In this document: piece by piece, positions 7,768-17,756 of the stretch | How the letters are laid out: the number at the start of each line of letters is the position of its first letter | How positions within the stretch are numbered: position 1 is the first letter of the stretch | Assembly (NCBI RefSeq): GCF_022818495.1 | Contig: NZ_CP089291.1 | Coordinates: forward strand, 859,536 to 923,535 | DNA from: Fodinisporobacter ferrooxydans | GTDB taxonomy: Bacteria; Bacillota; Bacilli; Tumebacillales; MYW30-H2 | DNA: 64,000 nucleotides | Direction: 5' to 3' | The notes under the pieces: generated by a model | What the model saw: only the letters and a program-made list of their open reading frames with translations | Told to the model about the DNA's origin: nothing | The model's database searches: none | Position numbers and translations under genes: made by a program

Positions 7768-9420
7768 TTAGATCAGATCCTTCTGGAATATATGCTTTCC
7801 CATTCTCTGCAAACTGCCTGCCGCCACCCCCGCAAGCAAAGGAAGAATCGCCCAGAAAATCGCTGCCGGCGCCATTCGAACCGGCTGATCGGACAATAAA
7901 GACAAACTCATTAAAATGGAGTCAAAAGATACATGAGCAAATATCACCGTTTCCAGATCCCACTTCAACATGCACCAGCCAATCAGCGTGCCGAAAATGG
8001 TCAATTCGACAAACCGCGTGTACACCGGATACACGGGATATAAACTATGTCCAAGCGCCCAAATCATCGCGGGTATCAATAATGCCAGCCAGGTTTTTTT
8101 GAACAGTTTTTTCAGCAGTCCGTAACCAAACAGCCGAAACGTAATCTCTTCATTGATTCCGGCAAACCAGGCGGCCGCCGGTATGAGTGCAGGCACTACA
8201 TTATTCCACGGGGATGACCCCATATCGTTTTGCTCCCAGACATGAAAATACGTTTGGCCAATCCAATAAAACAGCGTCTGCAGCCCCAGCCAAATAATCG
8301 CAATCCCATATCCGCGAAATGCGGCATTGCGAACCCTGATCGGCCAATCGGGATGCCGCCAGGAAAGCCAACGCTCCTCTCCCATTACATCTTTCGCAAG
8401 CGCTCCGCCGGCAACCGTGATAAAATACAGCATTCCGACTTCCAATATTGCAGTCATTTCGACAAAAAAGCCAATCCAGCCGTCACTCATCCAATTTCCT
8501 CTTGCTGCAATTGCAGCAAAACCCATTTGACTTTGCAATTGCGGCAGTGTATTGACATTTATCAAAAGATCCAGGACAAAAGCCAATACAAGTAAAGGAA
8601 ACCCTCTTCCATATCGGACTCCCTGGCGCCTTTTCCGATACAAAACAAGCAACGCACCGACAAACAGCAAAAATTGGCCGATCATAAACACCCATGTCAT
8701 GATTTTGCTTCTCTTCGATTGCAAAGCAAACCAGGAGCGATCGGCCTTGGGCACGGCAAAAGATGTGGCAAATCCGTTTGGCTGATTTGTACCTGCAAAC
8801 ACTTGCACATGCACCTGCATGGGCGCCTGGCCGATTTTCGCCTGCTTGTCTGCAAATGTAAAGTGCAGTCCGTCACTTTCACGAGACTTCCCGATATACA
8901 CAATGTCAACGTTTTGACGCGGTTGCTGTTGCTGTAGTTGTTTCAATTGTTCGACCGCATATGCTTTTGCGCTGTCAATCATTTGCCCTGTATCCATGTA
9001 CGGACTGGCAATGGAAGAATGCATGCCAAATCCAATGACTGTGCCATCAAACGGGTTGATGCGAGTAAAGTACTGTTTTGTATCATGCGGGCGGTAATAT
9101 GTCACTTCCCAATACTGCAACGGATGTATGTGGGAAAACTGCTTCTCATAGGATTTTTCCAAATGATGCAGCGATATATAGCCATCTACCGCCGTATCAT
9201 CTTGTAAAATTGCCGTACGCTGAAAACTTCCCGGATTCACTTGCCGCTTTGACCAGAATGTGCTGGCAATCGATTCCGCCTGCCGCTTGCCAACCTTCAC
9301 CTGACCTTTCGTTGAAGACAGATCGTTATAGTTAAACGCGATAAATAAAAACAGGCCTGCCAAAACCGCGAGCACCCAATACATGCTCGTTCGAAACGTA
9401 CCCTGTTGCTGTCGGGTCAT
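7768..9420 (-). CDS. CPBP family intramembrane metalloprotease
   Basis: A 550-residue polytopic membrane protein. The ATG at 9420 (MTRQQQG) follows AAGGAG by a good distance and is preferred to an ATG 10 codons upstream. The first third has one membrane segment and an extracellular PepSY-like region. The C-terminal half has several membrane helices with the CPBP (Abi/Rce1-like) motifs: NEEITFRLF near residue 425, ALGHSLYP, and FAHVSFDS near 495, together giving the expected Glu and His metal ligands. Relatives process prenylated or bacteriocin-related peptides or membrane substrates. Its own target is not evident. Confidence 0.8.
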   Translation of the reverse strand: MTRQQQGTFRTSMYWVLAVLAGLFLFIAFNYNDLSSTKGQVKVGKRQAESIASTFWSKRQVNPGSFQRTAILQDDTAVDGYISLHHLEKSYEKQFSHIHPLQYWEVTYYRPHDTKQYFTRINPFDGTVIGFGMHSSIASPYMDTGQMIDSAKAYAVEQLKQLQQQQPRQNVDIVYIGKSRESDGLHFTFADKQAKIGQAPMQVHVQVFAGTNQPNGFATSFAVPKADRSWFALQSKRSKIMTWVFMIGQFLLFVGALLVLYRKRRQGVRYGRGFPLLVLAFVLDLLINVNTLPQLQSQMGFAAIAARGNWMSDGWIGFFVEMTAILEVGMLYFITVAGGALAKDVMGEERWLSWRHPDWPIRVRNAAFRGYGIAIIWLGLQTLFYWIGQTYFHVWEQNDMGSSPWNNVVPALIPAAAWFAGINEEITFRLFGYGLLKKLFKKTWLALLIPAMIWALGHSLYPVYPVYTRFVELTIFGTLIGWCMLKWDLETVIFAHVSFDSILMSLSLLSDQPVRMAPAAIFWAILPLLAGVAAGSLQRMGKHIFQKDLI

Positions 9421-9570
9421 TCTGCAACTCCTTCCATACCAGTCAATCATTCAAAACCAATCGATTTACACGTTTTTCATTCCATTCCAATCACACAATT
9501 CCCATTCCAATCACACGTTTTCCATTATATCACTTTGTATGCGCAGTCTGATATGGAATCATACGGCCAA

Positions 9571-9613
9571 AAAGAAAACCCGCTTTCACTCAATTGTGAA
9601 AAACGGGTTTTGG
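9571..9613 (-). terminator. Terminator of the large SLH protein gene
   Basis: A long stem, AAAACCCG pairing with CGGGTTTT plus inner pairs around CAATTG, is followed on the minus strand by TTTTCTTTTT. It sits just past the SLH gene stop. Between it and the CPBP start are short direct repeats of CATTCCAATCACAC (9480-9520). Confidence 0.85.
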
Positions 9614-9635
9614 ATTTGAATATTCCGCAGATATT

Positions 9636-12600
9636 TTACAACTTGCTTGGCAATAACCGCAACTGCTGCATCAGCTTTGTCGCAATGACTGCCGTTTCCG
9701 CACGAAGCAGATTTCCATTTGGATTAAAGTAATAGGTTGGTTTCTGCTTTCCTACAACCGGATTCGGGTTGCCCGTGATAATGCCTTTTTTATAAACGGC
9801 AAGTATGGCAGGCGCAGCATATGCATTAATGGAACCTGCGTCCGTAAAGGCTTTTTGCAAAGCTGCCACAGAAGCCGTCGGATCGATGGACATCGGATAA
9901 TTGGCTGCCCGGGCAATCATGACAGCAGCATCTTGTCTTTGAATCGGTCCATTGGGGTCGAATGCCCCATTTCCGATTCCGTGTATAATGCCGGCACGAG
10001 CGGCTGTTTCAATGTATTTGTATTCCCACATCTGTCCTGCCGGTTGATACTCCGAATACCCCACGTCTGAAAACGTGTTGTTTTGATCATAATTGAGCGG
10101 CAGTCCCAATGCTTTTACCAATACTTCCGCAAATTCACCGCGAGTAATCGGATCGAATGCTCCAAAAGATGTAGATGTCTCCGGATTCATAATTCCTTTG
10201 GCGATCATTGTCTCCACATAGGGTTTTGCCCACAGGTTGTTAATATCTGTAATGCCGGCAACGTCCTGCAATTGACTGTTCACCAGCGCCACCACATAAT
10301 AGCCAAATCCCTTGAAAGGCGCCGTGATGGTATGTGATCCGGTATTCACAATACCGCCAATCTTATCCCATTTGCCGGTATTATGATCCAGGTACAAAAT
10401 CGTCAAATCGGTCGTTGCCATATTCCGAATATTCGGATCGTACTTCAAAGTGATGCTCCCCTGATTCGTCGGTTCCAACCAGTGTGTCGTATCGCCGATC
10501 CGCGAGTTATAGTTGTCGACCGTCAAATTCGGGTTATTGGTTGATGCGATAATGTCAAACGGATTTAAAACACCGGATGGATCCAATCCGCCATCCGGAA
10601 TAAACGATGGTGTAGTAATCCCGGACGTTGAATTTTGGATCGAGCTTTGCAGCGCATAATCCCCGGCATCCACCCAAATCAGATCACTTGCGTAATTCTC
10701 GCCAAGATCCAATGGAATGTTTGACACGCCATTGGAAAATGTAGTCGTCTGTACCGGCTGAAATGGAATGATTGTCCCATCATTCAGCACAATTTGACTG
10801 ATATCCCCATTTTTGCGATCTGCAATTCCTGCGAAAATCTGTTGGTTGTCCAGCAGCGGCTGGTATCCTTGCGCCAATCCAAAACCGCCTGTTTGCGGCT
10901 GGAATACCGTATTTCTCGGAAACTGCAGCTGGAATTCGCCGTTAAATGCAGACCACTTGCCTGAAGTCGTCAATAGCCCTTTATAACGTGCGCCCGGTAC
11001 ATTTTGGGCGACGTAATTGACAGAAATCGTTCCCTTGGTCGTATTCGATCCGCGGGTGATTTGAATGGGAATAGCATTTACGCCAATTTTTAAATTGGGA
11101 ACTTCCGCTCCATATTCGGTGGTGCCAAACGTAGTATCCGTATTATAGGGAACTGCGTTGACCTTGCCGATCACCACACTGTCTGCTGTGGACGTCTGAA
11201 TGACAACATCAAAAAAGTTTGAATTCGTGGTATACACTTGATTTGTTTGGAAATCAAGCGGGTAAATCACTGTAAACGGATCTTTTACCTGCACGACGAG
11301 AATGTTTAACGTGTCGGTATTCCCGCTTGTCGGATCGTTAATCGTGATTGTAAAGGATGTAGTCCCGGCTACAAGCACATAATTGGGGATCGTAAATGTA
11401 CCGGCATTTGTATCGACTGTATATTGGGAAGCATTTAAAGCGGTCCCACCGACAGAGATGGAAACGTGACTTGGGTCATTGACTCCAAAGAACTTGCCTG
11501 TAACCGTTACTTTACTGCCGCTTGTCGTATAGGAAAACCCGCTTGTATTCGTTACGGTCGTCGTATTTCCGTTTTGGTCATACGCAGTTACTTGTATATA
11601 TTTGTTCACGTTCGGATCGCCGGGAGCCCCGAAACCGATTTGACTCGGCATGTTTAAATACAGTGTATATTTCAACTGCACGGGAATATTCCCATTGGAA
11701 TTGGCTGTGACCAAAAACTCGTTGGTGCCCGGTTGCAAACCGAGGGAAGGAATCGTAAAGGATCCGTTAAAGTTCCCGCTGGAATCGGTTGATTCATTGA
11801 CCGCAACAGGTGCGCCATTGATAGTAACTTTCAAATTTGCATCTTTTACATCCTGGAAATTGATCAACTGTCCGGAAATGTTTTGCAAAGGTGCATTTGT
11901 GAACCCTTGTTGATCGGTCAATCCTGAAATTTGAATATAGGGTACTACCTGGCTCGTGACCGTCAAAGGCGCCCCCAAGGAATAGACCGGATTTGTTCCG
12001 TCATTATACCAAAAGCCAATTTGATAGGTACCGGATGGAAGTGTATTGAAACGGACGCCCAATGTTCCATCGCTCATAATATCCAATTTATAATCCTGGT
12101 CCATGGTCAGCGTTGTCCAGGTGCCGTTCTGATTGATCTTCACGATCAGGTTCTTGATATCGGCGCTTTGAAGTGTTCCGCCATTCAATGTGCCAATCTG
12201 GGCATTCAAGTAAAATGGCAGTTGCACCATCGATACGGTGTTATTGGCAATATCCGTGGTCGTTCCGCTGGAATCCTGAGCGGTGCCGCTTGCAGTCGCC
12301 GTATTTGCAAGATCTCCTGTCACACCTGTCAGCTGCTTGAGGGACTGCATGTAAAATGCATTGGGATCCAACACGGAAAACGGCAGCGTCTGATAAGCCA
12401 CATTGTTCACGAAAAACTTCACTTGATAGCTTCCGCTTCCAAGCGTCAATTGTCCGCCGCTTGTATCGGTTCCCGTAAAGGAGCTTGCACTGATCGTGTA
12501 ATTGGTGTATTGTCCATTGTCGCTGGCATTCGAATAGCTGAAAGCGGCTGAAGCGACAGGTGTTGAACTGCTGTCATAGACCTGCGCTGTCACCGTCGGA

Positions 12601-13505
12601 AAATTCGCCGAATTGTTTGTCAAATTAAATGTTTGATCATCCAACAATACGTTGCCGTTGATGGATGTAATCGCATTTGTCGTAAGGGAAGGATTGGCTT
12701 CCAGACTCTGTGCGCCCGCACTGCCCGATTGAGTTGCTGTAACGTTATAAAATGTCGGTTGGTTCGGATAATAGACAATTTGCCGTTCCGCACTTACCGC
12801 TTGCGTCTGATTGGAAGCCACGATTTTAAAATCATATTGACCGGTCGTATTGTTGAAATTGATTCCAGAGATAATAAATTGATTATTCGATGTCGCAGTT
12901 CCGGAATATTGAACCGGCTGCGCATTGCCAAAGGTCTGATAGGCTTGTACGGTTGTCGCATTTGGTGCTGTAACGGTAATCGCAAAATACGGCGATGTCA
13001 CAACGGTCGGCGTACTTGAACTCAATTCTTGTGAATTGATCGCCACACTGCTGATTACCGGACTATTGATATTATAGACATACCCAATACTGGATACCAC
13101 AGTATTCGTGTCTGTGCGAGTTCCATAAAACGTGATCTCGTTTAAACCGGAAAACAATTGTACATTTTGAAACGTCGCCACTTGCGTCCCAGGAGTAATC
13201 GAAGGGTTGGTCCCTTTGATGGGAGTCGCATTCTGCGGCGCCGGAACCTGATTGACCGTATAATAAATCGAACTTGGATTGATGTTGCCGGAAAACGTTG
13301 CAGTGACAGTCCATGTCGATTGATTCACCTGCAATACGTTTGACGCACTTGGCGTACCGATGTCGCTGGCATTGGTGATCGTACTAAAAATAAAATATTG
13401 ATTGTTTGAAGTCGTAGCTGCCTCGACAAGTCCTGCAGGAATCAGACTGATCAGCATCAACACGGCCATAACAACCGAAATAATCCTGCTTTTTACTGCT
13501 AGCAC
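9636..13505 (-). CDS. Large secreted S-layer-homology surface protein
   Basis: A 1289-residue exported protein with a GTG start preceded by a very strong AAGGAGG site. The signal peptide ends near VEAATTS. Most of the length is Thr/Ser/Asn-rich beta-sandwich repeats that look Ig-like (segments such as FNGSFTIPSLGLQPG and VTVTGKFFGVNDPS recur in type). A ZU5-like or autotransporter-adhesin-like segment follows around residues 880-1080. The last 200 residues contain three SLH modules (TRGEFAEVLVKALG, QRQDAAVMIARAANY, RAETAVIATKLMQQ), the anchor to pyruvylated wall polysaccharide. It could be the main S-layer protein or a large surface adhesin. A strong RBS and a dedicated terminator suggest high expression as a single gene. 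Confidence 0.85.
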   Translation of the reverse strand: MLAVKSRIISVVMAVLMLISLIPAGLVEAATTSNNQYFIFSTITNASDIGTPSASNVLQVNQSTWTVTATFSGNINPSSIYYTVNQVPAPQNATPIKGTNPSITPGTQVATFQNVQLFSGLNEITFYGTRTDTNTVVSSIGYVYNINSPVISSVAINSQELSSSTPTVVTSPYFAITVTAPNATTVQAYQTFGNAQPVQYSGTATSNNQFIISGINFNNTTGQYDFKIVASNQTQAVSAERQIVYYPNQPTFYNVTATQSGSAGAQSLEANPSLTTNAITSINGNVLLDDQTFNLTNNSANFPTVTAQVYDSSSTPVASAAFSYSNASDNGQYTNYTISASSFTGTDTSGGQLTLGSGSYQVKFFVNNVAYQTLPFSVLDPNAFYMQSLKQLTGVTGDLANTATASGTAQDSSGTTTDIANNTVSMVQLPFYLNAQIGTLNGGTLQSADIKNLIVKINQNGTWTTLTMDQDYKLDIMSDGTLGVRFNTLPSGTYQIGFWYNDGTNPVYSLGAPLTVTSQVVPYIQISGLTDQQGFTNAPLQNISGQLINFQDVKDANLKVTINGAPVAVNESTDSSGNFNGSFTIPSLGLQPGTNEFLVTANSNGNIPVQLKYTLYLNMPSQIGFGAPGDPNVNKYIQVTAYDQNGNTTTVTNTSGFSYTTSGSKVTVTGKFFGVNDPSHVSISVGGTALNASQYTVDTNAGTFTIPNYVLVAGTTSFTITINDPTSGNTDTLNILVVQVKDPFTVIYPLDFQTNQVYTTNSNFFDVVIQTSTADSVVIGKVNAVPYNTDTTFGTTEYGAEVPNLKIGVNAIPIQITRGSNTTKGTISVNYVAQNVPGARYKGLLTTSGKWSAFNGEFQLQFPRNTVFQPQTGGFGLAQGYQPLLDNQQIFAGIADRKNGDISQIVLNDGTIIPFQPVQTTTFSNGVSNIPLDLGENYASDLIWVDAGDYALQSSIQNSTSGITTPSFIPDGGLDPSGVLNPFDIIASTNNPNLTVDNYNSRIGDTTHWLEPTNQGSITLKYDPNIRNMATTDLTILYLDHNTGKWDKIGGIVNTGSHTITAPFKGFGYYVVALVNSQLQDVAGITDINNLWAKPYVETMIAKGIMNPETSTSFGAFDPITRGEFAEVLVKALGLPLNYDQNNTFSDVGYSEYQPAGQMWEYKYIETAARAGIIHGIGNGAFDPNGPIQRQDAAVMIARAANYPMSIDPTASVAALQKAFTDAGSINAYAAPAILAVYKKGIITGNPNPVVGKQKPTYYFNPNGNLLRAETAVIATKLMQQLRLLPSKL

Positions 13506-13629
13506 TATTTTACCTCCTTCTGATTTTCCTAGTAGACTCTTTCCTTAACATATTTCGACAAAAAATTTACTAGCTCCTTCCTTCAATTACTTTTTATTCT
13601 TAAAAAATTACATGGAATATTTTGGAATC

Positions 13630-13668
13630 CATAAAAAACAAAAATGACCACATTTCTGTGATCATTCG
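13630..13668 (-). terminator. Terminator downstream of the phosphosugar mutase gene
   Basis: On the minus strand ATGATCAC pairs with the GTGGTCAT arm around an A-rich loop, followed by TTTTTGTTTTTT. It lies about 130 bp after the mutase stop. The rest of the 290-bp gap is AT-rich and must also hold the SLH gene promoter, which I could not place confidently. Confidence 0.75.
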
Positions 13669-13795
13669 CTTGCTATGGATGATTTGATTTAATGAATATC
13701 AGTGCTGTTTTTGCAATAAACAACAAACAACTCTATACTAGCAAAGCCTCATTAAAAGCTGTATTTAACATTTGAATGATTTTCTATGATTTTAA

Positions 13796-15520
13796 TTACT
13801 TTTGAAATCCGTCAATCATCTGCATAGCTGCATGTTGGATGGTTTGCAGCGTCTCTGTCGCTTTCCCGAAAGAATCCTGCATTGTGCCAAAATACACCTT
13901 TAACTTCGGTTCTGTGCCGGAGGGGCGAATACAAAACCAAGAGTCTCCCTGCAAATATACTTTGACGACATTTTCTTTGGGAAGACCATATAAACCTTGT
14001 TTGTAATCTTCGACCCACTCCACTTGAAAACCGGCAATCGACGATGGCATTTCACTCCTTGCACGCTGCATGATTTGCTCGATCTGCCGGATTCCTTCGA
14101 TCCCTTTCAACGTCAGCGACTGCAGACCTTCCAGGAAATAGCCGTACTGCCGATAGAGATCCTGCAACGCCTGATGCAATGTTTTTCCTAGCTGCTTATA
14201 ATAGGCAACCATCTCACAGACCAGCATGGAAGCAACAACTGCGTCTTTATCCCGAGCGTACGTTCCTGCCAAATACCCGTAGCTTTCTTCATAGCCAAAA
14301 AGAAACCGGTGTTCCCCTGTTTGTTCGAATTGGCCGATTTTTTCTCCTATATATTTGAATCCGGTTAATGTGTTAATCACATCCACCCCAAAAGATTTTG
14401 CGATCACTGCACCAAATTCACTTGTGACAATTGTTTTGATGACAACACCGTTATGTGGAAGCACTCCCTTTTCCTTCTGCGCAGATACTATGTAATGGCA
14501 AAGAAGTGCGCCTGTCTGGTTCCCATTCAGCACGTCATATTTGCCATTTTCATCACGTATAACGACACCGACACGGTCACAATCCGGATCGGTACCGATG
14601 ATGACATCGATTGTCCCCGTTTTATCCGCTTGCGCAATGGCCAACGTGAATGCTTGATGTTCTTCAGGATTGGGAGAAGTTACGGTCGAAAACTCGCTGT
14701 CCGGCAGTTCTTGCTCCGGCACCACATAGACATGCTGAAATCCTGCTTCCCGCAAAACCCGGCGCACAGGCAAATTCCCCGATCCGTGGAGCGGTGTATA
14801 AAGGACAGCTACTTGGTCCCCCATTGCCTGGACAACTTCCTGACGCTGCAGCATGTTCGTCACAGCACGGGAATACGCCGCATCCACTTCTTCGCCAATA
14901 ATTGCAAACAGCCTTTCTGCAATCGCTTCCTCTTTGGAGATTGTCTTTACATTTGAAAATTCATCGACACGGGAGATTGATTCTTTGAGCCTTGATGCCA
15001 ATTCCGGCACTGCCTGGCAGCCATCCGGACCATACACTTTAAAACCGTTGTACTCCGGGGGATTATGGCTGGCAGTAATGACAACGCCTGCAGATGTTTG
15101 CAAAAATCGGACAGCAAAGGACAATTCCGGTGTCGGACGCAAGGAATCGAATACATACGCTTTGATCCCATTGGCCGCAAACACCAGTGCAGCCTCTTCG
15201 GCGAATGTTTGGGAATTGCGCCTGGAATCATAGGCAAAAACAACGCTTAGCGCCTGCGTATCGGAGGATGCTTGCAATAGATGATTCGCGATCCCTTGCG
15301 CCGTTTTGCGAATCGTATACACATTCATCCGATTCGAGCCCGCACCCATGACTCCTCGCAAACCACCCGTGCCAAAATCAAGATCCTTATAAAACCGATC
15401 TTCGATTTCTTTCGGATTGTTCGCAATCGCTTCAAGCTCCGCATGTGTTTGCGCATCAACTACAGGATTGTGCAGCCAGGATTGATAACGTTCTTGAGCA
15501 GTTTGTGTTGTCGTCGGCAA
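13796..15520 (-). CDS. pgcA: Phosphoglucomutase/phosphomannomutase family enzyme (PgcA-like)
   Basis: A 574-residue alpha-D-phosphohexomutase that interconverts hexose 1- and 6-phosphates through a phosphoserine. The start is TTG at 15520 after AAAGGAT. Landmarks in order: substrate loop GTGGLRGVMGAGSNR near residue 50, catalytic Ser in TASHNPPEYNG near 147, metal loop GTDPDCDRVG near 310, sugar-binding GYEESYGY near 410, and phosphate-binding RPSGTEPK near the end. The length and motif spacing match Bacillus PgcA (YhxB). It could supply glucose-1-phosphate for dTDP-rhamnose and mannose-1-phosphate for ManC at 35.2 kb, since no separate phosphomannomutase is seen here. Confidence 0.9.
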   Translation of the reverse strand: MPTTTQTAQERYQSWLHNPVVDAQTHAELEAIANNPKEIEDRFYKDLDFGTGGLRGVMGAGSNRMNVYTIRKTAQGIANHLLQASSDTQALSVVFAYDSRRNSQTFAEEAALVFAANGIKAYVFDSLRPTPELSFAVRFLQTSAGVVITASHNPPEYNGFKVYGPDGCQAVPELASRLKESISRVDEFSNVKTISKEEAIAERLFAIIGEEVDAAYSRAVTNMLQRQEVVQAMGDQVAVLYTPLHGSGNLPVRRVLREAGFQHVYVVPEQELPDSEFSTVTSPNPEEHQAFTLAIAQADKTGTIDVIIGTDPDCDRVGVVIRDENGKYDVLNGNQTGALLCHYIVSAQKEKGVLPHNGVVIKTIVTSEFGAVIAKSFGVDVINTLTGFKYIGEKIGQFEQTGEHRFLFGYEESYGYLAGTYARDKDAVVASMLVCEMVAYYKQLGKTLHQALQDLYRQYGYFLEGLQSLTLKGIEGIRQIEQIMQRARSEMPSSIAGFQVEWVEDYKQGLYGLPKENVVKVYLQGDSWFCIRPSGTEPKLKVYFGTMQDSFGKATETLQTIQHAAMQMIDGFQK

Positions 15521-15725
15521 AGTATGTACATCCTTTCTGACTTATGTTCACGGCAAAATTTCTTGACTTGCAGGAACAGAATCTCCAGAAGAAATCATGT
15601 CCAAGTCTAAGTATATGTAAGTATTTGTTACTCTTAGCATACCATGTACACAAATTTTTGAAAGGGTGGGAAAATGTCGAATCGTGGATAAAAATGTTAT
15701 TTATTGGGGCAGACTGAATCGTGTT

Positions 15726-16166
15726 CTATTGTTCACTGGCAATTTGCAATTCTTCTTCGAGATTTACAATCCGAATTTCTTGTTTTTCTGTCCGGATTTC
15801 CATTTTCCGAAAAAGATAGGATACATCTTTTTCAAACATGCCAAGACGATTTTCAAAATTGCCAAATTTTCGATTTAACTGTTCCAAATTCTCTTCTGTA
15901 CTATCTAATCTTCTCTCCATACGATCCATTTTCTGATCCATGGCATCCATTCGCTGCTCCATCCGATCCATCCGTTTCTCCATACGATCGATCTTCTGTT
16001 CCATGCTATCCATTCGCTTCTCCATGCGATCGATCTTCTGTTCCATGGCATCCTGTCTTTTGCTGATGCCATCCAATTTGTGGTTTGTTGCACCCACAAT
16101 AGCGATTACATCACCAATCATTTTTTCAAAACGGTTAAAATGCTCTTTTATCATAGCATCGTCCAA
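15726..16166 (-). CDS. Heptad-repeat coiled-coil protein
   Basis: A 146-residue protein of unknown function. I start it at the TTG at 16166 because AAAGGAGTGATT is 8 nt upstream; an ATG pair 21 nt earlier lies before that site. Residues about 30-90 are nearly perfect heptads of the type MEQKIDRMEKRMDS, with Met at the core positions, encoding a long parallel coiled coil. The remainder is predicted helical. The DNA repeats with 21-bp periodicity, and one 20-bp stretch recurs 39-42 bp apart. No membrane segment or signal. A structural or adaptor role is possible but not shown. No link to its neighbours is evident. Confidence 0.7.
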   Translation of the reverse strand: MDDAMIKEHFNRFEKMIGDVIAIVGATNHKLDGISKRQDAMEQKIDRMEKRMDSMEQKIDRMEKRMDRMEQRMDAMDQKMDRMERRLDSTEENLEQLNRKFGNFENRLGMFEKDVSYLFRKMEIRTEKQEIRIVNLEEELQIASEQ

Positions 16167-16293
16167 ACCAATCACTCCTTTCATCAACTGAAATTTGGGA
16201 AAGTTGATTTATAGTGTCTTTGCTTGATTATATCACGAAATTTTCGTATTAATTATTAAAAAATCTTTATATTTTAATTTAAATCCCCATCAA

Positions 16294-17442
16294 TTATATG
16301 CTGCCCCAAGAGTTGATTTCCAAAATGTCTTTATAAATTTCTTCGTATTCCTTGACGACCCGATCCAGCGAAAAACGCTGGAGAGCGTGCTGGCGTCCTG
16401 CTTCCGCCAGTTTTTTTCGATATGCCGGGTCGTCGATGAGCGTCTGGATCGCATCGCTTAAAGCGAATGCATCATCGACAGGTACGAGCAGGCCTGTCTT
16501 GCCGTGCACGATCTGTTCGGCAATGCCGCCGACTTGTGTACCAACACAGGCAAGACCTGCCAGACATGCTTCCGCAAATACGGAACCGAATGCCTCGGCC
16601 CGCGAAGGCAATGCGAAAATGTCAAAAAACGACATCAATTCATGCGGATGCAGCATGTATCCGTAGAAAATGATTTCATCCTGCACATTCAATTCCTGAC
16701 AGAGCTGATTGAGATCCGGCCGCGCCCTGCCGTCTCCGATGATGTGCAGCACGAAAGGTTTTCCGCGCCGCTTTAATTCCGCACATGCCCGGATCAAGAC
16801 ATCGATCCCCTTTGCCGGTACAAGCCTGGACAATGACACGATTTGCGGAACGGCATTGGATTTATTGTCACTTGGGCGAAATAATGTCTGATCAAATCCA
16901 TTGTAGATCACCTGAATACGATCCGGCTTGGCGACATATTGTCCGAGATAGCGTTTAAAAGACTGGGACACAGTCGTGATTACTTCTACTTTCTCTTCCA
17001 CTTCCCGGTACACCTTGGTCAAAAATTGATACTCCAATCCGGTGCGCGTAATCCGATCATTCAACATCAATTCGGTCTCAAAAGACGAATGAATGGTCAA
17101 AATGACCGGAATATACGGGAACACATGCTTCATCGCAATGGCGACAAGTGGATGATGGCAGTGAATCAGACTGTATCGTTCGTGAATCCGCAACCGCGTC
17201 CACCATACGTAGTCTTTAATCGTTTGCAAATATCTCTCAATAATGGGTGATTCCTGATACGGCGCCGGATCAAACGTTTCAAAGGGAACTTCTTCTTTCC
17301 CTTTTCTCCGCAAACGCTTCGGCAAGTAAAATAACTCCATCTTCCAATTGTCTTCTTGCATACGATGCATGATATTCGGAATCATGCTGGATACTCCGCC
17401 CGGCTCATCCGGCGGGAAAAAAAGTGCTTGTAAAATCGCCAT
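16294..17442 (-). CDS. GT4 family glycosyltransferase
   Basis: A 382-residue retaining GT-B glycosyltransferase. AAGGAG precedes the ATG. The N-terminal domain starts MAILQALFFPPDEPGG. The C-terminal nucleotide-sugar domain starts near residue 200 with VSLSRLVPAKGIDVL, includes IIGDGRARPDL and the donor-binding motif PSRAEAFGSVFAEA (E-x7-E), then GLACVGTQVGGIAEQI. Donor and acceptor unknown. It is isolated from the main glycan cluster, so it may serve glycolipid or wall polymer synthesis. Confidence 0.85.
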   Translation of the reverse strand: MAILQALFFPPDEPGGVSSMIPNIMHRMQEDNWKMELFYLPKRLRRKGKEEVPFETFDPAPYQESPIIERYLQTIKDYVWWTRLRIHERYSLIHCHHPLVAIAMKHVFPYIPVILTIHSSFETELMLNDRITRTGLEYQFLTKVYREVEEKVEVITTVSQSFKRYLGQYVAKPDRIQVIYNGFDQTLFRPSDNKSNAVPQIVSLSRLVPAKGIDVLIRACAELKRRGKPFVLHIIGDGRARPDLNQLCQELNVQDEIIFYGYMLHPHELMSFFDIFALPSRAEAFGSVFAEACLAGLACVGTQVGGIAEQIVHGKTGLLVPVDDAFALSDAIQTLIDDPAYRKKLAEAGRQHALQRFSLDRVVKEYEEIYKDILEINSWGSI

Positions 17443-17484
17443 GGTGATCTCCTTATTAGTGCGTTGAACATCCTCTATTTCAAA

Positions 17485-17548
17485 AACTCATACTTTTCTA
17501 TTTCAACGATTCCATAATAATGAACCGTACAAATCCTTCAGATCCGGG
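17485..17548. repeat. Upstream copy of a divergent direct repeat flanking rpn
   Basis: Sequence from ACTCATACTTTTCTATTTC through AATGAACCGTA and AAATCCTTCAGATCC reappears in the same order and orientation at 18804-18870, after the rpn gene. The rest of the 314-bp gap (17443-17756) is AT-rich and holds the rpn promoter region (TATACT near 17720) but no gene. Confidence 0.6.
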
Positions 17549-17756
17549 AATACATTTTGCTCTTATAATATTTCGTATCGTTTGCCAAATTCCTGCCGCT
17601 CGCATCTCATTTTGACGTAAAGGTTTTATTGTAGTGCTTATCGAATTGTATTCTTCTATAAATACGCAAAATACACAAATCTTTAAAAAGCCAATTCACT
17701 GTTAAATACTACTTTTGTTATACTATTAATAACCAAAGTCGCGGAGGCGTTCCGTC

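Noticed and set aside
15521..15725. Possible small gene between the mutase and coiled-coil genes
   Set aside because: Only shadow frames without ribosome binding sites; nothing else seen in this gap.
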